Of a stretch of DNA of 64,000 bases, positions 33,969 through 42,324 are shown in pieces. Under the pieces are notes generated by a model. That model had not been told where the DNA came from, ran no database searches, and worked only from the letters and a program-made list of their open reading frames with translations. Source of the stretch: Bog-756 sp963710495 (GTDB lineage Bacteria; Actinomycetota; Acidimicrobiia; Acidimicrobiales; RAAP-2); contig CAVQAI010000011.1 in the NCBI GenBank assembly GCA_963710495.1, positions 682,001 through 746,000 on the forward strand, in the 5' to 3' direction. Position numbers and translations under genes: made by a program. Every line of letters starts with the position of its first letter. Position 1 is the stretch's first letter.

Positions 33969-35717
33969 ATGGCGATGCGCCGAACGACTGTTCGTACGAT
34001 CCGGCGTTTGGGCTCGGGCGTCCTGGCCGGCCTGCTCATCACCGGGGTACTGGCCACCGCCGGGGCCACCACCACTGGCGCCGCCTCGGGAGCCAACGGG
34101 AAGGGCCGGGGCCGAGTGTTGTACGTCGGGTCGTTCCACGGGGTGGCCACTCCGGCGTCGGCCACCTTCTCCACCATTCAGGCGGCGGTGAACGCGTCGA
34201 GGGGCGGGGACTGGATCCTGATCGCTCCCGGTGACTACCACGAGCAGGGGGATATGGGCGCCAATGCGCCGAGCCCCGCCGACCTGTCCGACGGCTGGTA
34301 CGGCTCGGTCGACATCAGCCGGCCGAACATCCACCTGCGCGGAATGGACCGGAATTCGGTGATCGTCGACGGCACGAACGCCTCGGCCGCCGGGTCGTGC
34401 AGTGCGGCCCCGGCCGATCAGAACTCGCTCAATGGCGACGGGCGCAACGGGATCGTCATCTGGAAGGCCAACAACGTGAGCGTCGACAACCTCACCGTGT
34501 GCAACTTCCTCGCCGGTTCAGGGAGTGCGGGCAACGGGATCTGGTGGAACGGCGGTTCCGGCTCCGGCGCCATCGGGCTGGTGCGCTACTCGGGCAGCTA
34601 TCTGACGGCCACGTCCACCTACTTCGCCAACAGTGACCCGAGCCACCTGAACGTGTGTGGTACCTGCTCGCTGTACGGGATCTTCTCCTCGGATTCGACC
34701 GGGCCCTCCCACCTGAGCCAGCTCTACGCCAACAACTTCTCGGACTCGGGAATCTACGTCGGGGCCTGTAAGCGCGCCTGCAATGTGACGATCGACCACG
34801 CCTGGATGGAGAACAACGCCCTCGGCTACTCCGGAACCAATTCGGGCGGGAAGATCGTCGTCCAGAACTCGCAGTTCGACAACAACAAGGACGGGTTCGA
34901 CACGAATACCGCCCTGACCGGCGATCCGCCGCCCCCTCAGGACGGACGGTGCTGGGCCCAGACGAGCCCGATCACCGGTAGCAACAGATGCTGGGTGTTC
35001 ACCCACAACATGGTCGATTCCAACAACAACCCCAATGTCCCGATCTCGGGAACGGCGGGCCTCGGCCCGACCGGCACGGGGATGACGATCTCCGGTGGCC
35101 GGTACGACACCATCACCGGCAACACCTTCCTCGACAACGGTGCCTGGGGTGTCGCCTTCGTTCCCTATCCCGATGGCAATACGACATCGGACGGCCGAAC
35201 GTGCGTCGGCACCAAGGGATTCGTGGCGACGTCGCTCAGCATCTCCGGGCTGTCGTGCCTCTACGACCCGCAGGGGGACGCGTTGTCGAACAACAGGTTC
35301 TCCGGCAACGGGACGTTTGGTAACGCCACCAATGCCGACTATGCCAACCTGCTGATCGCTGGTGGGCAACCGGCCAACTGCTTCACCGGCAACACCCGGT
35401 GGGACTCGACGTTCACCCACCAAGTGGGTCCGGCCGTCAGCGCCAATCCGGCCCAGACGTCGGCCACGTGCGGTTCCCGGACACCGGCGGCGGGTCTGCT
35501 GGGAGGCAATACGAACTTGTCGCTGCTCCTGCAGCTGGAGTGCGACTCCGGGCTCCTGACCGGCGCGACCTGCGCGGGTGCCAACTACCCGCAACCCACC
35601 GCGGTGGTCATGCACCCGCTCCCCACCTTGCCCTCGATGCCAAACCCGTGCGCCGGCGTACCGACCAACCGGTGGTGCCCGTCCGGCAGCCCGGCCGCTG
35701 CTGCTCGGAGACGCTGA
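33969..35717 (+). CDS. Secreted right-handed parallel beta-helix protein
   Basis: This is a 582-aa exported protein. The signal peptide (residues about 1-38) contains LGSGVLAGLLITGVLATAGA. The rest starts with a TFSTIQAAVNASRGGDWILIAPGDYHE segment typical of pectate-lyase-like/NosD helices. Many Asn/Ser/Gly-rich coils follow, such as NNVSVDNLTV, NNFSDSGIYVG and NTFLDNGAWGV. Paired cysteines (CGTC, CKRAC) suggest disulfides. It may be a polysaccharide lyase or a surface binding protein; no catalytic residues could be fixed. A GGGGGAG site precedes ATG 33969. The frame is open upstream, but the signal peptide sets the start. Confidence 0.85.
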   Translation: MAMRRTTVRTIRRLGSGVLAGLLITGVLATAGATTTGAASGANGKGRGRVLYVGSFHGVATPASATFSTIQAAVNASRGGDWILIAPGDYHEQGDMGANAPSPADLSDGWYGSVDISRPNIHLRGMDRNSVIVDGTNASAAGSCSAAPADQNSLNGDGRNGIVIWKANNVSVDNLTVCNFLAGSGSAGNGIWWNGGSGSGAIGLVRYSGSYLTATSTYFANSDPSHLNVCGTCSLYGIFSSDSTGPSHLSQLYANNFSDSGIYVGACKRACNVTIDHAWMENNALGYSGTNSGGKIVVQNSQFDNNKDGFDTNTALTGDPPPPQDGRCWAQTSPITGSNRCWVFTHNMVDSNNNPNVPISGTAGLGPTGTGMTISGGRYDTITGNTFLDNGAWGVAFVPYPDGNTTSDGRTCVGTKGFVATSLSISGLSCLYDPQGDALSNNRFSGNGTFGNATNADYANLLIAGGQPANCFTGNTRWDSTFTHQVGPAVSANPAQTSATCGSRTPAAGLLGGNTNLSLLLQLECDSGLLTGATCAGANYPQPTAVVMHPLPTLPSMPNPCAGVPTNRWCPSGSPAAAARRR

Positions 35718-35817
35718 GTCCCCACCGTCGGGGAACGTCCGCCACTCGGTGCGACGTTCGCGCCACCCCTTGCAGTGGTGCTGGACCTGGGCGACGCGCG
35801 CTCGGTACCGTCGAAGC

Positions 35818-36156
35818 GTGGTATCGGGGCAGGCAGGGGCGGCGGGCGTCAGCGTGACGTGTGAAACGGACGAGGGTTGTGTCGAGCTTCGTCTGTACGG
35901 CTCGGACCCTACGATCCCCCCGTCCCTCTGGATCGGGATGTTCGACCCGGCGGGCGCGCTTCGTCGGACCTGGATTTCCGATGGTGTCGATCTGACGCAC
36001 CACGCTCTGCAACGTTGGCTGCGTCCGATCGTCGGCTACGAGGTTGCCCGTCGGCTGGCCCGCATGGCCCTGCACGCCCGGGCGCGTGCGGCCGAGGATC
36101 GGGGTGACGAGCGGATCGTCCGCCTGAACGGGTCCCGGGTGGCCAAGGCCAGCTGA
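35818..36156 (+). CDS. Hypothetical protein
   Basis: This is a protein of about 112 aa. The first half is beta-like (GCVELRLYGSDPTIPPSLWIG, then MFDPAGALRRTWISDGVDL). The second is helical and basic (YEVARRLARMALHARARAAED). No family was recognised; a nucleic-acid or membrane-surface role is possible from the charge. The GTG at 35818 is chosen as the first start after the beta-helix stop; upstream sequence in frame is part of that gene's other frame. The following 36157-36278 is empty. Confidence 0.5.
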   Translation: MVSGQAGAAGVSVTCETDEGCVELRLYGSDPTIPPSLWIGMFDPAGALRRTWISDGVDLTHHALQRWLRPIVGYEVARRLARMALHARARAAEDRGDERIVRLNGSRVAKAS

Positions 36157-36278
36157 CTTCGCTCGGCTCGATGTCGTCGGAAGCGACACGCGAGCCATCC
36201 GGCATGCACCGGTGGCCAGCATGATCGATCGGTCCCCACGCCGCTCACCGCTCCCGAGGTCAGGGAAACGCCGGGCCG

Positions 36279-36929
36279 TCAGGGATGGTCAGAGGGGATG
36301 AACGGTCGAAGGAGCACATCGTTACGGACGCCTCGTCCGGGGTGGCGTGGCGAGCCGGCACGGTTGTAGCCCACACACCACAGCTCGCGGTCGGCGAGGA
36401 TCGGCCAGATGGCGCCCACCCGCCGGTGCACGGCTCGTCTGCGCTCGCCGATCCGGAACGCGGTCCCGCCCCCCGTTCCCCACCCGACCACGACCCGGTC
36501 CGAGCACCGGACAGCCCGCCGGAGCCAGCGGTCGTTCTCCCCGTGCGTTTCGCCGACCGCCGTCTCGAGGTGCAACCCGGTCTGGTGGGTATCGACCAAG
36601 GCGAAGAGGTTGACCAGGATGTAGGCGCCGCCACCGTTGGCCACGCAGATGTGGTGGAGCTTCCGGGTCGTCGGATCGTCGCGGTGAGCATTCGCGCCCG
36701 ACGGGTTGAGCAGGACGAAGGCGAAGCAGGGCAGTCGGGGCTCCCAATCCCTCCCGAGCGAGTACCGGTAGCTCCCGTCGGCGCTGAACCGGGCCCGGCC
36801 GCGGACGCCCTCGAGAAGTGGCCACACCGCCGGCCCGTTTCCGTCCGCCGGGGCATCGGGGATCGACAGGTCGGCCGGGTGCGGTGCCCGAGGCGGCTGG
36901 CGCACCGACTGCGTGGGATCATGGGACAT
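36279..36929 (-). CDS. DUF1643 family protein
   Basis: This is a 216-aa protein. CFAFVLLNPSGANAHRDDPT (about residue 70) is the DUF1643 hallmark, followed by VNLFALVDTHQTGLH and VVVGWGTGGG, then LWCVGYNRAGSPRHPG near the C-terminus. Members resemble small nucleotide- or nucleic-acid-processing proteins, with no proven function. The ATG at 36929 is used; the open frame extends to 37133, but that part is antisense to the phosphotransferase gene. Its start codon shares two bases with that gene's ATG at 36928. Confidence 0.82.
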   Translation of the reverse strand: MSHDPTQSVRQPPRAPHPADLSIPDAPADGNGPAVWPLLEGVRGRARFSADGSYRYSLGRDWEPRLPCFAFVLLNPSGANAHRDDPTTRKLHHICVANGGGAYILVNLFALVDTHQTGLHLETAVGETHGENDRWLRRAVRCSDRVVVGWGTGGGTAFRIGERRRAVHRRVGAIWPILADRELWCVGYNRAGSPRHPGRGVRNDVLLRPFIPSDHP

Positions 36930-37896
36930 GCAGGCGTCTTTCGACCAAACGCTCGCCGGCGTGGCCGGTACGCGCCTCGAGTGGGGGCAGCTGCCCCCCG
37001 AGGTTCGCCGATCCATCGAGCGCCGACTGGGTACCGATGTCGAGCGCGCCGACTCGCAGCCCCGCGGCTTCTCGCCGGCCTTCGCATCCCGACTGGTCCT
37101 CCGTACGGGTGGGCGGGCCTTCGTGAAGGCCATCGCACCCGATGCCGAATCGGGGGCGCCCGGCGGCCACGACCTCTATCGACGAGAGGCACGGATTGCC
37201 GCCCACCTGCCCGAGGGGGCGCCGGCGCCGAGGCTGTTGGCCAGCTGGGAGGAGCGGGGCTGGGTGGTCCTCCTCTTCGAGGACCTGGACGGACGTCACC
37301 CCGTCCTTCCCTGGGATCGGAACGAGCTGGAGTCCGTGCTCGATGCCCTGGCCGTGCTCGGCGACGGGCTCACTCCGAGCCCGGTGGAAGCCCCGCCGGC
37401 CCAGGTGCCCGGAGGTGGGGAGGGGTGGATCAAGCTGGCTCGCGACCCCACCCAACTCGGCCGGCTCGCCGGCCTCGACCCGTGGGTGGGCGCCAATCTG
37501 GATTTGTTGGCGGCCATGACCACACCAGGGCAACGCCTCGTCGGGTCGACCCTGCTCCACGGCGACATCAGAGCAGACAACATCCTCCTCACCGAAGAGG
37601 GGGTGGTCTTTGTCGACTGGCCTCACGCCCAGGTAGGTGCCCCCTGGGTCGATCTCGTCCTCTTCCTTCCCAGCGTCGCCATGCAGGGCGGTCCCGACCC
37701 GGAATCGCTCTTCTGGGAACACCCCTCGGCACGCCACGCCGATCGGGACTCGGTCATCGCCGCCCTGGCCGGTGTGGCCGGCTTCTTCATTCATGGGGCG
37801 ACCGAGGATCCGCCACCCGGACTGCCCAACCTGCGCCGGTTCCAACTGGCCCAAGGCATCGAGGCGGCCGGCTGGCTCCGACGGATGATGCGCTGA
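36928..37896 (+). CDS. Aminoglycoside phosphotransferase-like kinase
   Basis: This is a 322-aa protein of the APH/choline-kinase superfamily. The ATP-side lysine lies in GRAFVKAIAP, the catalytic loop is LLHGDIRADNILL (Asp and Asn), and the metal Asp is in VFVDWPHAQVGAPWVDLVLFL. No specific antibiotic substrate can be inferred; many actinobacterial members phosphorylate sugars, homoserine-like amino alcohols or are uncharacterised. GTG 36913 is an alternative start that would overlap DUF1643 by 17 bp. The stop is 36 bp before a convergent small gene. Confidence 0.82.
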   Translation: MQASFDQTLAGVAGTRLEWGQLPPEVRRSIERRLGTDVERADSQPRGFSPAFASRLVLRTGGRAFVKAIAPDAESGAPGGHDLYRREARIAAHLPEGAPAPRLLASWEERGWVVLLFEDLDGRHPVLPWDRNELESVLDALAVLGDGLTPSPVEAPPAQVPGGGEGWIKLARDPTQLGRLAGLDPWVGANLDLLAAMTTPGQRLVGSTLLHGDIRADNILLTEEGVVFVDWPHAQVGAPWVDLVLFLPSVAMQGGPDPESLFWEHPSARHADRDSVIAALAGVAGFFIHGATEDPPPGLPNLRRFQLAQGIEAAGWLRRMMR

Positions 37897-37931
37897 CGGG
37901 CCGCCATCGGCGAGACGGTGGCGAGCGTCGC

Positions 37932-38180
37932 TCAGGAGCTGTCGGGGTGGGCGGCGAGCCATCGACCGGCGGTGTCCAGTTCCTCGACCGAGGGCAGGTG
38001 TCGCCAACCTCTCCCGGGCGCGTCGAAGATCAGGTAGCCGCACTTCCGGCAGGTGCCGACGGACTCGAGCCCGCCGGGATCGGCGGGATGGTTGGCATCG
38101 AGCCGCTCGCCGAGCCTGACCGCCTCGAGCGCCAGTTGGCCGGCGTGGTGGTCCCGCTGTGGATGTTGGGTTGAGGCCAT
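37932..38180 (-). CDS. Small hypothetical protein with a CxxC pair
   Basis: This 82-aa protein begins MASTQHPQRDHHAGQLALEA and has GTCRKCGYLIFDAPGRGWRHL in its second half. One CxxC pair plus histidines could make a partial zinc site or a dimeric one. No family was recognised. ATG 38180 is preferred; a further in-frame ATG lies just upstream. It converges on the phosphotransferase and is divergent from the hypothetical gene at 38322. Confidence 0.6.
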   Translation of the reverse strand: MASTQHPQRDHHAGQLALEAVRLGERLDANHPADPGGLESVGTCRKCGYLIFDAPGRGWRHLPSVEELDTAGRWLAAHPDSS

Positions 38181-38321
38181 GGGCACCGTTTGGGTCGAGG
38201 ACTGGTTTGCAGCGTAGCCAGCCGGTCCCTCCCGACGGCGGGCCGATGGCACTGCGGGGGACGCCGATCGTCCTGCCACCGGTGGCCTGGTGGCCTGCGT
38301 CGTTGGCTTTCGGACGAGCGG

Positions 38322-39023
38322 ATGGAGGACAATGGTGGCCATGGTGTGCCCGTGGAGCTGGAGCCGGTCACCTCGCCTTGCGATCGGGCGCTGAGCCCGG
38401 TGGACGGGAACAAGGCGGCCCGCTCGCACCTCAGGGTGACGATGGCTGACGGCGCCGAGGCCGTCGACGCCGATCCGTTGGCCGACCTCGTCGTCGACCT
38501 GGTGCTCGAAGCCATGGGTGTCGATCCGGCCCGGGTGGGTGGGAACCGTGTGGGCCCGGGCCCCTTCGAGCGCTCCGGTTCGACTCGGGTGCTGGCCGTC
38601 CAGCGGGCCGCCCCCGCTGTCGAGCGTCTCGAGTCCCTGGCCGCGGTGGCCGATGCCGCCCGGCGCTACCGCAAGGCTGTGGCCAAGGGCAAGCGGGAGA
38701 AGAAGGCGCGCAAGCGATTGTTCGCGGCACTGCTGATGTGGGAGGAAGCGCAACGCGCCCCGCGCCGTGAGGCTCGGCCTCCGGCGGAGACGCCGCCCGG
38801 CCAGGGCGAGGACGTGTTCGACTACGCCGGCAGGACGGTGATGTTGAGGGCGAACTCGCCGGCGCGGAGACCGGTCCCGTGGGCCGAGCTGGAGGTCCCC
38901 GACGCGACCTGGATCCTCCAGTGGGGATCGGTGGCTTCGAAGGTCGCCCCCGAGGCGGTGATGGCGGTCGCGGTGGGCCCGGCCCCGGTCGAGCCGGTCA
39001 CCGGGGTGGTGCCGGACTGGTAG
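38322..39023 (+). CDS. Hypothetical protein
   Basis: A 233-codon frame. The middle is helical and lysine/arginine-rich (YRKAVAKGKREKKARKRLF), flanked by acidic helices (DPLADLVVDLVLEAMG). No family was recognised. Starts at ATG 38322, GTG 38346 or ATG 38442 are all possible. The last 202 bases overlap, on the other strand, the 3' end of a credible lipoprotein gene. The true stop may have been lost by an indel or the overlap may be real. The protein-like part is 38442 to about 38830. Confidence 0.5.
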   Translation: MEDNGGHGVPVELEPVTSPCDRALSPVDGNKAARSHLRVTMADGAEAVDADPLADLVVDLVLEAMGVDPARVGGNRVGPGPFERSGSTRVLAVQRAAPAVERLESLAAVADAARRYRKAVAKGKREKKARKRLFAALLMWEEAQRAPRREARPPAETPPGQGEDVFDYAGRTVMLRANSPARRPVPWAELEVPDATWILQWGSVASKVAPEAVMAVAVGPAPVEPVTGVVPDW

Positions 39024-39394
39024 TTGCTGATCGTGTAGCCGGCCGACTGCAGCTTGGACTCGTAGGCCATGGTGCCGGCACTGAACGTCCCGGTGACGGC
39101 GAAGGCCACGTCCCAATTGTTGTCAGCACCTCCGCCGGCGAGCACCCGCGACGAGTCGGGGGTCGGAATGTTGCTCGGGAAGCCGGCCGGCAGTGATCCC
39201 TTGGCACCGGAGAAGGAATGTCCGAAGACGCTCCCGCTGACTCCGTTCTTCGACACGTGCAGGCTACATGCGGACAGGAGCACGGCGAGGCCGAGCCCGG
39301 CGACGGCGAGCAGGCGACGGAGCGACCGGGAGCTCACCGTGGTCGCCACGGCGGTGGATGCCGGTTGTGCTGTCGTGGGCCGGGTCCTCTGCAT
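38822..39394 (-). CDS. Putative lipoprotein
   Basis: This 190-aa protein has an N-terminal tail, hydrophobic LLAVAGLGLAVLLSAC (lipobox Cys about residue 40), then a beta-rich domain. GFPSNIPTPDSSRVLAGGG and AGTMAYESKLQSAGYTISNY suggest a small periplasmic/surface domain that compares repeated strands. The function is unknown. ATG 39394 begins the signal region; the open frame extends to 39553 without better start evidence. Its 3' end overlaps the convergent hypothetical gene. Confidence 0.75.
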   Translation of the reverse strand: MQRTRPTTAQPASTAVATTVSSRSLRRLLAVAGLGLAVLLSACSLHVSKNGVSGSVFGHSFSGAKGSLPAGFPSNIPTPDSSRVLAGGGADNNWDVAFAVTGTFSAGTMAYESKLQSAGYTISNYQSGTTPVTGSTGAGPTATAITASGATFEATDPHWRIQVASGTSSSAHGTGLRAGEFALNITVLPA

Positions 39395-39539
39395 CTGGTG
39401 GCCTCTCCACGCCGACTTCGCCGGGACCGGGTGCCGGTCCGGGTTCGAGAAGACCCTACTGTTGCATCCGGCCAGAGGTGGGGACGAGCGGGTCACGGTG
39501 TGATCGACTCCTCCTCGACGGTCTCGCCCGGGAGGTTCC

Positions 39540-40481
39540 ATGACCGATCTCACCCAGCACCACGTCGACCCCGCCGACGAGCAGCGCCACCAGCCGGGAT
39601 CGGAGCTGTTGTGGAACGAGTCCTACTACCTCGACTTCGTGGCCGAGGACGGAGCCATGGCCGGATACGCCCGCATCGGGTTGTACCCCAATCTGGGCGT
39701 CACCTGGTGGACGACGACCATCGTGGGGACCGATCGCCCGTTGGCCGCATCGATCGCCTACGACCTTCCCGTGATCGGCGGGAACGGACTGGCACTCGAC
39801 GCGGGTGGGTTCGACCTCGACCTCGGCGTCGACGATCCGCTCACCCGGATGAGCCTGCGGGCCACCGCTCCGGCCGCGCTCCACGAGGACCCGGCCGCCG
39901 TGTACCGGGGGGAGCCGGGCCGTCCGGTGAGCATCGGGCTCGACCTCACCTGGACCAGTGACGGGGTGCCCTACCACTACGACCTCACCACCCGGTACGA
40001 GGTGCCCTGCCTGGTCTCCGGCTCGGTCAGCGTTGGCCACGAGCGTTTCGCCGTCGAGGGGCACGGTCAGCGCGACCACTCCTGGGGGGTGCGGGACTGG
40101 TGGGCGTTCGGGTGGTGCTGGAGCGCAGCCCGGCTCGATGACGGCACCCGGGTCCACGCCGCCGACATCCGGATCCCCGGACAGCCGGTGGCCTTCGGCT
40201 ACCTGCAGGTCCCCGGGCGGGTCGACCCCGTGTCCGATGTGGAGGTGACCGAGGTGCTCGGCGACGGGGGAATGCCGGTGACGGCCCGGGCCCTCATCGA
40301 ACCGGGCCATCTCGACCTGCTCATCCAGCCCCTGGCCTACGGTCCCTTGCTGCTGGTGGCACCGGACGGCCGGACCAGCCGGTTCCCCCGGGCGGTGGCG
40401 AGGTTCGCGGCGGAGGACGGGCGCCTCGGCACCGGGTGGATCGAGTGGAACCAACCGGATCCCCCGAGGACCGGACGGTAA
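39540..40481 (+). CDS. Lipocalin-like CrtC/AttH-type family protein
   Basis: This is a 313-aa protein. NESYYLDFVAEDGAMAGYAR opens a two-domain beta-barrel, and EGHGQRDHSWGVRDWW is the signature of the carotenoid 1,2-hydratase / AttH-like family. Conserved His and Asp there line the pocket. Actinobacterial members often sit in lipid or steroid gene sets; the substrate is unknown and hydratase activity is not shown for this branch. A strong GGAGG site lies 6 nt before ATG 39540. It is followed 10 nt later by the thioesterase, so an operon is likely. Confidence 0.8.
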   Translation: MTDLTQHHVDPADEQRHQPGSELLWNESYYLDFVAEDGAMAGYARIGLYPNLGVTWWTTTIVGTDRPLAASIAYDLPVIGGNGLALDAGGFDLDLGVDDPLTRMSLRATAPAALHEDPAAVYRGEPGRPVSIGLDLTWTSDGVPYHYDLTTRYEVPCLVSGSVSVGHERFAVEGHGQRDHSWGVRDWWAFGWCWSAARLDDGTRVHAADIRIPGQPVAFGYLQVPGRVDPVSDVEVTEVLGDGGMPVTARALIEPGHLDLLIQPLAYGPLLLVAPDGRTSRFPRAVARFAAEDGRLGTGWIEWNQPDPPRTGR

Positions 40482-40490
40482 CTTCGGCGG

Positions 40491-40931
40491 GTGCGCCTGG
40501 CCCTCCTTCCCTCGCTGGTCCCGTCCGACTACGACTTCGTCCATCGCATTCGCACCCGTTTCGCCGAGACGGACGCCATGGGCGTCGTCCACCACGGCGC
40601 CTACGCGGCCTATCTGGAAGAGGCGAGGGCCATGTTCCTGCGGCAGTCCGGCCATCCCTACACCGAAGTGCGTCAGGCCGGCATCGACTTCCCCGTGCTC
40701 GAGCTGTTCGTGAGCTATCGCCGCCCGCTCCTGTTCGACGAGACGGTCGACGTGCGTCTCCGAGTGGGCCACCTGACCCGCGCCACCTTCCAGATCGCCT
40801 ATCTGTTGGAGGTCGACGGCGAGCCCCGATCCACGGCGGTGACCGTGCACGGCGCGGTGGACGCCTCGGGCTCCCCGGCGCGGCTTCCCGGGTGGCTCGA
40901 CGCCTTGGCCGGGAGCGCCCGGACGGGCTAA
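40491..40931 (+). CDS. Acyl-CoA thioesterase (4HBT hot-dog family)
   Basis: This is a 146-aa single hot-dog protein. RTRFAETDAMGVVHHGAYAA carries the catalytic Asp-x-Asn/His-type motif of the 4-hydroxybenzoyl-CoA thioesterase/YbgC group, then AYLEEARAMFL and VSYRRPLLFDETV. It would hydrolyse short or aromatic acyl-CoA. The start is GTG 40491, directly after the CrtC-like gene. The final residues are a variable tail. Confidence 0.88.
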   Translation: MRLALLPSLVPSDYDFVHRIRTRFAETDAMGVVHHGAYAAYLEEARAMFLRQSGHPYTEVRQAGIDFPVLELFVSYRRPLLFDETVDVRLRVGHLTRATFQIAYLLEVDGEPRSTAVTVHGAVDASGSPARLPGWLDALAGSARTG

Positions 40932-41077
40932 CCGTCCGAGGAGGCGGCGCCGCCCGAGCCCCCATCCGTGGTCATCTCCCGGACCCGACCCCGTATGCTG
41001 CACCCCAGCGGTCTTTGTGCCGCAGCACGGGGCCGCCCGCCCTGTCCCATCGATCCCGACCGAAGTGGAGAACGACC

Positions 41078-41560
41078 ATGGCCATCGCTGTCGGCGACAG
41101 GATCCCCGATATCCGAGTCATGACACCGGGCCCGGACGGGCCGGTGCACGTGCAGACCGGTACCGTCCTGGGCTCCGGGAAGGTGGTGCTCTTCGCCGTG
41201 CCGGGGGCGTTCACCCCGACGTGCTCGGACTACCACCTCCCGAGCTACCTGGTCCGCCATGACGAGCTCGAGGCCAAGGGTGTCGACACCGTTGCCTGCA
41301 TCTCGGTCAACGACCCGTTCGTGATGGCGGCCTGGGGCGAGGACCGCAAGGTCGGCGACCTGGTCCAGCTGCTGGCCGACGGCAACGGTGAATTCACCAA
41401 CGCCGTCGGGTTGGAGATGGACGGGAGCGGCTTCGGGTTGGGGACCAGGTCACAGCGGTACGCCATGGTGATCGATGACGGCGTGGTCAGTGGGCTCTTC
41501 GTCGAGCCGGGTCCCGGACTGACGATCAGCGCGGCCGACGCCGTCTTGGGCGAGCTCTGA
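41078..41560 (+). CDS. Peroxiredoxin (Prx5/AhpC-TSA family)
   Basis: This thiol peroxidase of 160 aa would reduce peroxides in the cytoplasm. FAVPGAFTPTCSDYHLPSY holds the peroxidatic Cys (about residue 50) with the Thr of PTC, and the distal Arg lies in GTRSQRYAMVIDDG. No second conserved resolving Cys pair is obvious beyond ACISVND, so an atypical or 1-Cys mechanism is likely. The start ATG 41078 has GTGGAG upstream. The 146 bp before it (40932-41077) contain its promoter region. Confidence 0.92.
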   Translation: MAIAVGDRIPDIRVMTPGPDGPVHVQTGTVLGSGKVVLFAVPGAFTPTCSDYHLPSYLVRHDELEAKGVDTVACISVNDPFVMAAWGEDRKVGDLVQLLADGNGEFTNAVGLEMDGSGFGLGTRSQRYAMVIDDGVVSGLFVEPGPGLTISAADAVLGEL

Positions 41561-41591
41561 GCGGTCGGGCTCTGACCCGTATGGCCGGCTT

Positions 41592-42284
41592 GTGGATCTG
41601 AGGGAGGCGCTCCGGACGACCGGGGCAGTGCGCCAGTTCCACCGGGACGGGGTGGACGACGCCACCCTCTACCGGTTGCTCGACACCGCCCGCTTCGCCC
41701 CCAACGGCGGGAACCGGCAGGCGTGGCGGGTCGTGGTGGTCAAGGACCCCGAGCTGCGGCGGGCCATCCGGGACAGCTACCTGCCCGGGTGGTACGAGTA
41801 CCTCGCCCAGGTGGGCGACGGGCTCACCCCCTGGGCGGTGGTGAACGACCGGGATTCCGAACGGCGGGCCATCGCCGGAGCTCCCGAGATCGCCCGGGCC
41901 GCGGCGGAAGGACCCGGTGGTTTTGCCGAGCACCTCGACGAGGTCCCCGCCTTGCTGGTGCTGTTGGCCGACCTCAGCCGGCTGGCTGCGGTGGACCGCG
42001 ACTCGGGTCGCTACACCCTGGTGGGCGGGGCCTCGATCTACCCCTTCGCCTGGAGCATCCTCCTCGCCGCCCGGGCCGAGGGCCTGGCCGGCGTGCTGAC
42101 CACCATGGCCGTCAGGAGCGAGGCCGCCTTGAGGGGCCTGCTCGGCCTCCCCGATTCGGTGGTGGTGGCGGGGGTGCTGGCCCTGGGCTCACCGGTGCGC
42201 CGGCCGACCCGGCTGCGCCGGTCCCCGGTCGAGAGCTTCGCCACCGTGGACCGGTTCGACGGCCCGCCCCTGGTGGCCCGGTGA
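41592..42284 (+). CDS. Nitroreductase family protein
   Basis: This FMN-dependent nitroreductase-fold protein of 230 aa begins VDLREALRTTGAVRQF with the FMN-binding Arg, ARFAPNGGNRQAWRVVVV, and a later GGASIYPFAWSILLAARAEG. It would use NAD(P)H to reduce an unknown substrate; F420- or FMN-using relatives occur in actinobacteria. It starts at GTG 41592, 31 bp after the peroxiredoxin gene, and is followed 40 bp on by an LLM oxidoreductase. The run therefore looks like a redox operon. Confidence 0.88.
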   Translation: MDLREALRTTGAVRQFHRDGVDDATLYRLLDTARFAPNGGNRQAWRVVVVKDPELRRAIRDSYLPGWYEYLAQVGDGLTPWAVVNDRDSERRAIAGAPEIARAAAEGPGGFAEHLDEVPALLVLLADLSRLAAVDRDSGRYTLVGGASIYPFAWSILLAARAEGLAGVLTTMAVRSEAALRGLLGLPDSVVVAGVLALGSPVRRPTRLRRSPVESFATVDRFDGPPLVAR

Positions 42285-42324
42285 GCTGCCGGCGGGGCTC
42301 GTCGCCCGGCCCCGGGGCTACCCC

